Source: Atopsyche davidsoni
Lineage: Eukaryota > Arthropoda > Insecta > Trichoptera > Hydrobiosidae
Assembly: GCA_022113835.1 (NCBI GenBank)
Contig: JAILWY010000029.1
Span: forward strand, 4,370,001 to 4,434,000
DNA: 64,000 bases
Direction: 5' to 3'
Part shown: piece by piece, positions 23,841 to 64,000 of the stretch
Layout of the letters: each line of letters opens with the position of its first letter
How positions within the stretch are numbered: position 1 is the stretch's first letter
The notes under the pieces: model-generated
Told to the model about the DNA's origin: nothing
What the model saw: the letters and a program-made list of their open reading frames with translations, nothing else
Database searches by the model: none
Translations under genes and position numbers: made by a program

Positions 23841-25544
23841 TCATGGCTTCTTATCCGTATGGATTAGTTTGTGAGTCTTTAAATTCCCCTTTTTATTAGA
23901 TATGTATGAACACCGATCACAGGCAAACGGCATCTCACCAGTGTGAATAAGTTTGTGATTGCTTAATTTATTCTTCGTAATGCACGCATACGAACATTGA
24001 TCGCAAGCGAAAGGTTTTTCAACAGCGTGGGTTAGTTTGTGACTTTTTAAATTATTCTTTTTATTAGATATATATGAACATTGATCACAAAAAAAAAGCT
24101 CCTCACTAGTATGAATCAGTTTATGGTTTTTCAGTTTATTTCTTGTAGCACATGAATATTGACACTGATCACACGAAAAAGGGTATTTACCCGCATGGGT
24201 AAGTTTATGTATTTTTAATTTACTTCTTGTAACAAATCCGCGGGGACATTCATCACAAGTAAATGGCTTTTCACCAGTATGCGTGAGTTTGTGTTTTTTT
24301 AAACTATCTTTTCGCACGCATGCATATGAACAAAGATCACAGGAAAAAAGATTTTCTCCAGTATGGGTTAGTTTGTGATTCTTTAAGTGAATATTGTTAT
24401 AAGATGCGTATGTACATTGGTCACAAGTAAAAATCTTTTCATCGACGTGTATTAATTTGTGACTTTTTAATCTACTTCTTGTAGCACTTGTATACGGACA
24501 CTGATCACAAGCAAATGGTTTTTCACCAGAATGGGTGAGTTTGTGTATTCTTAATTTACTCCTTGTAACAAATGCATATCGACATTGGTCACAAGGAAAA
24601 GGCTTTTCACTCGTATGCGTGAGTTTGTGATTTTTCAAATCACTTTTTCGCAAGCATGCATATGAGCATTTATCGCAAGCAAAATTCTTTTCACCGCTGT
24701 GAGTAAGCTTGTGACTTTTTAAATAATCTTTTTGATTAGAGGTATATGAGCATTGGTCACATGCAAAAGGCTTCTCGCCGGTGTGGAGAAGTTTGTGACT
24801 TTTTATTTGACTCATTCTTGCACATGTATATGAACACTGATCGCAAGCAAAAGGCTTCTCACACGTATTGCTAAGTTGGTGACTCTTGAGATCATTACGC
24901 GCGTTTAAAAAATTTATTGATTCATTATTATTGCTTGGTGCGGGTGGTATAAATTCTTTTCGATCAACTGTCTCCAACTTCGGACTTGTTGAGATGGTCT
25001 GGATATCTCTCCTATAACTAACACAGTAGGCCGCATTATAGACGGACTCCGATTGCACCTGAAACATGCAATGAAAATTTCATTATTATTACATACGGAT
25101 ATTTCATTGATATTTTCAATAATACTGCAGCCGAAATTTTATTAGATCCTCGCAGTCTGTATTTTTCTGAATAAGTTGATACAAATATCATTAACGTTAT
25201 TAGATTTTAACTCATCCGAATTGTCAATATTCAACAGCATTATAAAAAACTTAATTCGGAGACTGGATTGGCTGAGATTATCCCAGGTTTTAGAATATAA
25301 GTAGCACTGATGTTACCTGACCACCGCCAACATACTGTGCTGGCAAAAATGCTTCCCCATCATCGAATTCTTCTATTTTAATTTCATCGTAATCTAACTT
25401 GGCATGGTGAGACGCTTCATCGTCTCCATCGCACTGGACATCATCGGCTGGCAAATCTTCTCTTTTAATGGGAAACGAGTCACATATTTGAGGTTCATTG
25501 ATTTCTTGTGTGTCGAGGATTTCTGACTTGACATGGGCGTCCAT
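23841..25544 (-). CDS. C2H2 zinc-finger protein, 12 fingers (gene C)
   Basis: Two exons on the minus strand. Exon 1 is 25544-25317 (76 codons, MDAHVKSEIL...YVGGGQ), ending at donor CAG|GTAACATC. Exon 2 is 25058-23841 (405 codons plus stop) after acceptor TGTTTCAG|GTGCAATCG; both junctions are phase 0, giving 481 residues. Exon 1 is acidic, with DYDEIKIEEF. After a linker with one degenerate finger remnant, exon 2 has twelve regular C2H2 fingers (CDQCSYTC...L-x2-HKLTH) with TGEKPFACD-type linkers. Finger 8 (CDECPRGFVTRSKL) lacks the usual Tyr. The domain plan is that of a nuclear DNA-binding regulator; targets are unknown. Genes A, B and C are head-to-tail on one strand and look like tandem duplicates. 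Confidence 0.88.
25317..25544 (-). CDS. Gene C exon 1
   Basis: Start at the ATG at 25544, shared family motif DSFPIKRED and acidic patch DYDEIKIEEFDDGEAF. The intron that follows is only 258 bp (25059-25316) and has GT-AG ends. Confidence 0.8.
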
Positions 25545-26570
25545 TTAACCTCAGTTAGAAACAAATTTGCTTAGAAAAGTTGGCAGAGCGTTGGATAATA
25601 TTTCAAAGCCATAGTTAGTTAATAAGTTAAAAACGAGAAGTTGTCTTAAATATAAATATAAACTGCATAATATAACTGCTAAATATAAATATGAACAGTT
25701 ACAATCTGTCACTCGATAGGCATAATGGAGTTTCTAGTGTTGCCAGAAGTATAATATTTTATTTTATATAAAATAAAAAAAAATAAAAATTGTTTATTAA
25801 ATATTTTTATATAGTTATTAATATTTTTAAAAAAATGTTAAAATGCAATTCCACCGAGTATTCTGTGTATAATTAATGTATAGTTATCAAATATATCCTA
25901 TAAGTTGTAAAAAGTAAAACATCAGCTGTCTTAATTTAACAGAAATAAATAGCGATGCTGCACACAATAAATTATTTATTTTAGTTACAATAATATTTAA
26001 TTCTCGTCATTTATTCTTTACAGCTTCTCCAAAATACAATAATCTTTAATTAATAATATTCTTGTATTATCGTGTAATTTTTTTTATTATTGTGCACGTT
26101 TTTATAATGGTGACCGAATTCCAATTGGAGAGAGAAGTAATCTCCGATATTAATATAAGTGAGAGTCAATTGCACAAATATAAGTGATTATTAATACGTT
26201 GCGACTTTATACATGTAACAGAATTCAAAAGAAATATGATATATACGAGGTCTTTTTTATCACAACACAGTTTGTGCTACAAATATTTAAAAGTAACAGT
26301 TCACAGCTCGGATGATACTCGAGGTAGGTAAATTTATTTATTTGTAACAATAACACATCTACATGGGGGAAAAAAAGCTACTCATCAGCGTTTGGATAAA
26401 AAGATGTCAAAGTTGTAATTTATACGGGCAATTCGTGTTGTGTTAAAAAAATATCTAAATGCGTTGCGCCCGCATCACACTGTAGAAAGCAATAATGCAC
26501 GCCTTGATTAAACTGTTACTCTGTGTGCTAATTTTGTACAGATAAGCAAATCCATAACGAGGGCTATAAA
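25545..26570. other. AT-rich DNA upstream of gene C
   Basis: Presumed promoter side of gene C; no TATA box or other defined site could be singled out. No additional exon seen. Confidence 0.4.
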
Positions 26571-26584
26571 ATCACTAGCCGGCC

Positions 26585-26748
26585 AAGCCGTCTACACACG
26601 CTGCGACACAACTTGCGACCGACTTGCAATTAGCCAATAGCATCTTATTTTTCGTTGTTTGCTCAGGCAAAACCGTAAAAAATACCCAAAATAATGCAAC
26701 GCTATCGGCTGATTGCAAATCGGTCGCAAAGACATGAGTAGAGGGCTT
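26585..26748. mobile_element. MITE copy 1
   Basis: The left end AAGCCGTCTACACACGCTGC pairs with the reverse complement of the right end (AAGCCCTCTACTCATGTCTT, then TGCGAC). Subterminal TTGCGACCGACTTGCAATTA and its inverted partner GATTGCAAATCGGTCGCAAA extend the inverted repeat. No coding sequence. Confidence 0.75.
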
Positions 26749-26838
26749 AAGCTGTCTACACACGCAGCGACTCAACTTGCAGCCGATTTGCAATTAACCA
26801 TCGGATTGCAAGTTGTGTCGCAACGTGTTTGAGGACTT
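26749..26838. mobile_element. MITE copy 2 (short, nearly palindromic)
   Basis: Starts AAGCTGTCTACACACGCAGC directly at the end of copy 1 and ends GTCGCAACGTGTTTGAGGAC, then TT. Left and right halves are inverted copies with almost no interior. Confidence 0.7.
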
Positions 26839-26944
26839 TACTTTCTCCTGTGATTTAGATTATATCAAGTGATGAATATTATTCGATGGGTCATATGCGA
26901 TGTTTTTGTAATATAAAATTGCAATAATTGCGCACCGCTAAATC

Positions 26945-27108
26945 TGGCTTGCGACACAATTTGCGACCGATTTGCAATCAGCCAATAGTGTCGCTTTGTT
27001 TCGGGTGTATTTTTAAACGATTTTGCTTTAATAAACAACGCAAAATAGGAGGCAATTGGCTGGTTGCAAGTCGGTCGCAAGTTGCGTCGCAACGTGTGTA
27101 GAAGACTT
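26945..27108. mobile_element. MITE copy 3 (left end truncated)
   Basis: Begins inside the terminal repeat (GCGACACAATTTGCGACCGA) and ends with a full right end (CGTCGCAACGTGTGTAGAAG, then ACTT). Same subterminal TTGCAATCAGCCAATAG motif as copy 1. Confidence 0.7.
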
Positions 27109-27699
27109 TAAGCCCTGTGTTTCGGGCATCTGGTCCAGCTGTACATTTCTTTAGTCTATGGACTTTGAGTGTCAATAGTGATGTAAATTTTTTCTGCATT
27201 TATATCTTATGAACTTACTGATATTTTTGAGAAGCTCAAAAAATTTACACTTATAATATTTTTTATGGCAACTAAAAAATAAATTAATTTTGGTACTTAT
27301 AACTATAAAAAAAGCCACTGGTGTAGACACAAAAAGTCATTTTTTTTTTCATACGTTTCAAATGATGAATCACAAACCATAAAGCTATAAATATATATTT
27401 ATAAAATTAAAATAGTTTACCTCGTTGACATGAAAACTGATGTAAATTGAAATAAATCGATAATCTCTGCTGTATTTGATCAAAGAAACGAATTTAAAAA
27501 CAATTTTTAATGTAATGTAAATTTAATTTGAAATGCTTGAAATAATATTAAAATGCATTCTTAAACAAAAGCCTTCAAAATAAAATTTTATCGGCTAATT
27601 TTACTTAAATATCTTATTAATTTTACTTTTATTTCAAGCGCCTCTTCTCAGAGAAGATTGGTGAATGTTTCACTGCACATGCATTTATACTGAAGCAAT

Positions 27700-28020
27700 C
27701 TCATTAATTCGGCTGTACTCCCAACTTCCAGCCACTGGCGCTAATTCCGCATCCACGTAAGTTTCCTCCTTCCAATGCCCATTTGTCCTTGTATTTTTCC
27801 TTGGACAATTAGCTGCAGCAGATTTTTAAAAAAATATGCCAAAATAGAAGTCATGACGCTTCTCGCATTTGTGTTTTAAGGATTCTTTTATAAAGCCACT
27901 TTTCTATTGTTTGCCGTCTTAAGTGTCCATACCTCAACTCTACAAAAAAAAACTGAGACAACATAACATTTAATGATCACAGTTCTCGTCCAGCCAGCTG
28001 CCTAACCTAACTTTTTCACT
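27700..28020 (-). pseudogene. RTE-type retrotransposon fragment
   Basis: The minus strand gives degenerate pieces of the same reverse-transcriptase tail as at 22758: GSWLDENCDH, IKCYVVSVFFCRVEVWTLKT, LIVQGKIQGQMGIGRRKLTW and MRN, with stops between them. It is an inactive fragment. Confidence 0.7.
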
Positions 28021-28209
28021 TCCTCCACTATCTTTTTTTCAATGCTGCTTTTGAAGTTATCAATCAACTCTCTACTGACAGCCATTATTATTATTATATT
28101 TTTTACGGATTTTACATTGATATTAATTATATTCTGAGGATCGTCAGAGTAAAAATAAAATAATATCGATACTGGCGAAGTCAAAGGCCCATCACTAGCT
28201 GTCATTAGT

Positions 28210-31095
28210 TGTCACTGTTCAAGAGGTCCGACCGGATCGCTCTATTTGCTATACACTCGTGCCGAAGGTTTAACGCTGTAAAAACATATTTAATTTAGTA
28301 CAGCAACTGTATTGAGTAAAAGCGAAAAGTGACTTTATCCCTTCTAATGTTAAAGGTTATATTTTGACAGTTATTGCTTTTAATTATTGTTTAAATTCAC
28401 CCCAAAATACAATCTCTCCACCATGTCGTTTATCAGACAGATAAACACACTGTTATCGTAGCGTTGTGTGATTTTTTTGTGTTTTTTAATATCGTGCACT
28501 TAACATGTGAGTGTCGCCGGTCTGTGTGCAGTTTTTAGTAAATATACTGTTTGTTGCAGCCCGCGAGGTCGCTTTGACCTGCGATAACATATTGAGGTTT
28601 GTACTCAACATTTCTCCTAGTAGTTGTTATGATTGGCTTAATTGAACTGCGGGCAAGAATTTAAGATGCCAATTGATCTGTTGTCACAATAACGGTGCAT
28701 TCTGGCTATTGTTAACTTGTTTCATGCCGCCGTCTCAACGGGATTCAATCGACACCAAAAACACAATACAACTTGACGCAAACTAAAAACATGGTTTGTT
28801 TTTTTTTTATTCATGTAATTTTTTTACAATTCATCTATGAAGTATCTAGCTTCGTTGAATTTAAAGTAACCTATAGATTTGATTCCATTTTAGTTATGCA
28901 GTATTATTTTAATTTGTTGTACAAATCTGCTGTTTATTTGCTCGACAATGAACCTATAAATAAATTCTAACCCTATTTATACTAAACATGTACTATTTTA
29001 CTGCATTATTCAGAGTAACGGTTCATTCTGAATTATTAAAATGATAGATGTGTCGTAGATAAGTACTAGGCGCTAGATCTTTTATTTTTTCTTTTGGATA
29101 GTAAATTATACCTATGAGTATACTTGTGAGTATATTCTAGGTTATAAATATATTTGTTACAATAAATAGATCACAGTATCGCACGTGATTTTTGGATGTC
29201 ACGTTGTATTCATCCTATATATTACTATATTCTCAGGAGTTACCGAGAGAAGGACGTAGCAATTTTTTAACTTTTTTCCTGAAGATAATAAGTCAGTGGA
29301 GTATACAAAAATGTAGAATAATAACCAAGAACCCCTGTTTTTATTAAACTAAAACTGTCGCTATGTAGATCTTTTCTTCTTTATGAAAAATGTATTATAA
29401 TAATACTTAGTCTATATAAATACTCGGTTCTTAGGAGTAACGCTACATTTTTTATTTTTTAATGTTACAACGTTTCATTTCCGCCAATGGGACCTCGTAA
29501 AAAATAAAATAAATAAAATAGCCTCTAGCACTAATATTGTGATGATGAAACATTAAAATATAAAAAAAAAACAGCGTTATACTTAAGAACATAAATACAC
29601 TTTATTTTTTATTAAACGCAATTGTACTTTGGTTGTTTTAGTGCTTAAATAAAAACAAATAAATACGTTTGTTAAAATATTCGTTAATCGATTCCGAAAC
29701 CATACATACTCGTATATATTATATTGTAACAATAAGTTTTTTTTTTAAGACATAAAAAAATTGCTTTAATAATGATTGCAAGACGCATACATCCAAATTG
29801 GATAGTGCTGCATCCAGAATAAATTCATTACTGCATATACAATGCATTAATAAAGATAAAAAAGCAACAATGCACTTTTTTTATAAAAATTATTTTCTAG
29901 ACGTAATATGCAATATATATATATTTTTATAGAAATTCTGTATAGGTTTTTTAAAATCATGTACTTTTCACAATAAATATTTTATAAGGTATGGTTTTTT
30001 TTTTAACTTTTTTATCTTTATATGATAATAATATTCATCGAATTTTATTTTATATATTTTTTGGGTTTTTATGATTGTATGATTTACAATACTTGGTTAG
30101 ATATTTGTGCAATTTTTGCCGTTTATAGTTTTATTAGCTTTTTTAAAGTCGACGCAATCGACAAATATTTTTTATTATTTTTATTATAAATATTTAAAAT
30201 GTTTCGTCTTACATGAAATATGAGTTATGAGTGAAACGTTATTTACTAACTCAACTATTCTTTCAATCATTATTATCGAATCTGTATTCTTTCGTCTATT
30301 TCGATTGATCGATTTGTGATGTGAATATTTTCGTTTTGAAGATTTCGGAATTATCATTCTAAATATTACAGTCCTTGAACGGTTTCAGTTATGGTAAAAA
30401 AATGCACTTTGCAATAAAAATCGCAACCTTATATAATAAATTGCTCGTTTCAATTTTGAATGAACGGCCATTTGCAATGCAAATATTACCTTATTCGGAA
30501 TCCGAGAGTAAACAGGTTTGACATATCAATAGCATCAGCGTGTGCAATAATAATTGCCTCTATCCAAGCGTGTGCCGCTGGTAATTTATTCCTCAATATG
30601 TATTCACGAGAAAAAAAATTGTACCCACCTGTGTCTCTTATTTTTTCCATCGTTTATTAAATATTTATTCAGCGCAGGTATGTTCGTTACACGCTTGCAT
30701 ATAACGATTAAAATTCTCGCCCAGCTGCAGCAACTGCCAAGAGGTGTGGTTTCTAATCCCGCCTCTTTCTCGGATAAATTTCACCTAAATTATGCTAATC
30801 TTTCGATCGGTCCTCACGGGAGTTTTCTGAGAACTGAGAAATGCGAATAACCAAATAGATAGTAGATTACGAGGGTTTTTATTTGTGAACATTTTGACCT
30901 TTTTGACGGAGCTTTTGTAACCTTTTAGCATTTGGCTTTTCACCTTTGTCTTAAGAGAGTATATTTACGTACAATTATGTTTAACTTGACTAAAGTATAT
31001 TTGAAGATGTTTACTCTTTCAAAAAGAAAAGTGGATAGTCCGTTTTGTAATTATGTTATTATCTGAATTATCTCTTAAGTTGTTGTTGTCGAGCG
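28210..31095. other. AT-rich intergenic DNA
   Basis: No exon or RNA gene recognised. A Kozak-like CCACCATGTCG at 28420-28430 opens only an 11-codon frame. Upstream untranslated exons of Itpr could lie here but cannot be identified by eye. Confidence 0.4.
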
Positions 31096-31099
31096 TATC

Positions 31100-31295
31100 A
31101 GTCAATACCAATCACTAATGAGAGAGTCTTGCGCTGAATGCGCATAGAAAGAGAACTCCTGGCGACGGTAAAAAAGCGTGAGGTATCCAAAATGGGAAAT
31201 GCAGAAAAAAATACAAACAAAAAGAGGCATTGGATGTAAAAAGTTAACGCGGATGCTGAATTTGCCCCAGTGGCTGGTAAACAAGGGGTTGGTCT
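31100..31295 (+). pseudogene. RTE-type retrotransposon fragment
   Basis: Plus-strand pieces ITNERVLR, RIERELLATVKKRE and RHWM, followed by an unrelated tail, match the region after the YGVETW motif in RTE elements. Short and interrupted by stops. Confidence 0.65.
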
Positions 31296-32754
31296 CAAAA
31301 GACCGCAAAGTCTCCGGCTCGGAAGATGAAAAAGTGAGGCGCACGCCACTGCTATTCAGATGATAATTAGACAATTATATAAATTTAATCAACTGTTTTC
31401 GAGAAGCAATTAGCTAGCGTTAACTTCATAATTGGTCCATTTTTTTTTAAAAAGGCTCACTTCCTGTCTCATGTTTAATCAAATTTTTAGGAAATTTAAA
31501 TTAATTGTATATATATCTCACTTTGCAATCTGATTTGTATGGCTTTAAATAATATATTTGATAATTTTTTTAATTGTTTCTAACAATCTTTGATATAATG
31601 ATTTTTAAAATTAAAATATTTTGTAAAATTTTAAATACATGCATGAAACGATGAGAAATATTTCTGCATTGTTTCGTCCACCGTGTCCCCGTTCAACAGC
31701 GGTAAATTAAAGTGTTATTAGCGTGCCGTTTCTGTGTTAATTGATGTCCTGTAAAAATCTTATTTATGCCTAAAACGTATTGTTAATACGCTGGGGTCGT
31801 ACGGGTGTTTGATGCGTATCTATTAAATATGAATTATCTTCTAGTGATGAGCATTGTCGGCTTAATTCGAACAAATAAAATAATCGATTTATCAAACGAT
31901 TTTTGAGTATGTCGGTCCTTGCTCGTCGAGCGGCCTGACGATGCCACGTTTCGTGTGAAACTATTTCGGTTGCCTCGGCCCCGGGGCAGCGTTGAATAAA
32001 TATTGTCAGTTTGGAGGTTGCGCCTGTGTGGGAACCAAACCAGATACGAGCGGCTCGGCACGTGAGCCACGCTGTATATACTAGATTTAACGCATATCTT
32101 GTTTAAAACTCATGGCATTTTCACAAAAATATTAGGGTCTATGTGTCACTTTGGAGGTTACGCGCGTCTGGGAATCAAGCAGGATATTGGCACGTGAGCG
32201 TAAGCCACGCTGTATAACAGTGGCGTGCGATTAATTGGGTGTTTTAAATAATAAAAAAAAATGACATTTTGCGATAATGATTTTTTACTCACGGTATTTC
32301 CACAAAAATGATGAATTTTAATCAAGATTTATTTAGTTTAAATTGTTTTAAAATTATATTAGATTGTAGATGTATTTATTTTGTAGTACTTCGTTGTATA
32401 AAAAATGTTTTTTTTTTAAATGAATTTGCGATAATGATTATGAGAGCATTATCAGTTAAATCCACATTGAGTTGTAGTAAATTCGGAAATTCAACTGAGT
32501 CCGGTGAAGACCTTCAAATTATACATGTCATAATCTCCTAGCCATTTGGCTATTCTTATTTGTAGTGTAAATTCATTACCGAACATTGCTTACAAAAATT
32601 ATAAAAAGAAATAAATATTTTCAATACATAAAGGAATAACCAATAGTTATTATGAAATATTCAATGAAACCACATTTCCCACCCATACACGCCCAATTTA
32701 TGTATTATACTTTATGTTTTTAAGTAACCCATTTAAATATGAAATGACATCAAA

Positions 32755-32822
32755 AATCCCGAGTGGGGTTCAATCCCACATTTCGCTATTGCGGCCCGGT
32801 GCTCTTGCCAATTGGGCTACTG
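32755..32822 (-). repeat. tRNA-derived SINE head
   Basis: The minus strand reads AGTAGCCCAATTGGCAAGAG (A-box like) and, about 30 bp on, TGTGGGATTGAACCCCAC (B-box like stem-loop). The cloverleaf is imperfect, so this is a tRNA-like SINE head rather than a functional tRNA gene. Confidence 0.55.
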
Positions 32823-32829
32823 AACGAGA

Positions 32830-63596
<30,767 letters not shown>

Positions 63597-64000
63597 AGTT
63601 ACTACACTCCCCAGAAAACACTTGTAGTCCATAGGTATTGTTACAATAGACACTGTAGGGTTCCTTTCTAATGTGTCAAATGTTATAAACGTTCCTTCCT
63701 AACACGAGGGAGTAACGTTACAAACTTCGGTCTTCATTTCGAAGACAAATTAAATCTTATGAATGTTCGATTTTTTAATAAGAGTATAAACGTTATGAAT
63801 ATTTATTAAAAATGAAAGTATTCACGACATGCGTTATGAATGTGAATATGTAAAACGTTACGAACTGTGTCATTTTTCATTTGAATATTTTGTTTTTTTA
63901 TGAGATGTTTGAATGTTATGAACATCAAAAGCAATGGAAATATTTACACTTGTTATGAATGTGAATATGTCAAACGTTATAAACTTGTTATTTCTCATTA
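63597..64000 (+). other. Itpr 3' UTR and flank with repeated AACGTT motifs
   Basis: After the stop, the palindrome AACGTT and the related GTTATGAA/GTTATAAAC recur about eight times. GTTATGAATGTGAATATGT is present twice (63833-63851 and 63953-63971), forming a direct repeat. No perfect AATAAA is present; ATTAAA occurs at 63749-63754 and 63805-63810, so the poly(A) site may be at a variant signal or beyond the window. Confidence 0.5.

Noticed and set aside
28002..28205. Minus-strand frame containing MAVSRELIDNFKSSIEKK as a possible small gene
   Set aside because: It runs straight into an RTE retrotransposon relic (GSWLDENCDH follows) and stops at once; no homologue or splice donor is recognised.

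Overview
The window is animal nuclear DNA, almost certainly from an insect. It is AT-rich with many introns, carries a (TTAGG)n telomere-type repeat at 16015-16037, and holds relics of mariner, piggyBac, hAT and RTE-type elements. Its one large gene reads as an insect-type inositol 1,4,5-trisphosphate receptor. The order cannot be fixed from the sequence alone; the dense introns argue against a higher dipteran.

Layout. 1-16 kb is mostly gene-poor and repeat-rich: MITE-like elements, a mariner relic (4080-4380), a GC-rich minus-strand exon that could encode the start of a secreted protein (5052-5262), a G-run tract beside a CRE site (8937-9064), and a truncated piggyBac element with its TTAA ends (10994-12032). 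A decayed first exon of a zinc-finger gene lies on the plus strand at 14863-15078, and a fold-back element with telomeric repeats in its loop at 15820-16197. 16.6-25.5 kb is a cluster of three related C2H2 zinc-finger genes on the minus strand. Two of them show the same two-exon plan: an acidic first exon starting MDA, then one large exon with all the fingers. 25.5-34.1 kb is intergenic or upstream DNA with MITEs and RTE fragments.

34141-63596 is a complete Itpr gene on the plus strand. I could chain 60 coding exons, all with GT-AG introns, into one open frame of 8487 nt (2828 codons plus stop). The IP3-contact residues, the pore filter GGGIGD and the C-terminal Cys2His2 linker are all in place. 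Its introns hold an antisense tRNA-Thr(UGU), an antisense solo LTR, a transposon with four perfect CRE octamers, SINE-like repeats, and a 4.1-kb array of about ten near-identical 361-bp units. That array is flanked on both sides by a short minisatellite.

What is most worth following up: the 361-bp array and its flanks; a 126-nt in-frame extension of Itpr exon 49 with a strong second splice donor; small cassette-type Itpr exons; and the zinc-finger family, with a pairwise-duplicated, partly degenerate finger array and a relic first exon on the opposite strand. I found no bacterial-style operon, CRISPR array or rRNA gene.
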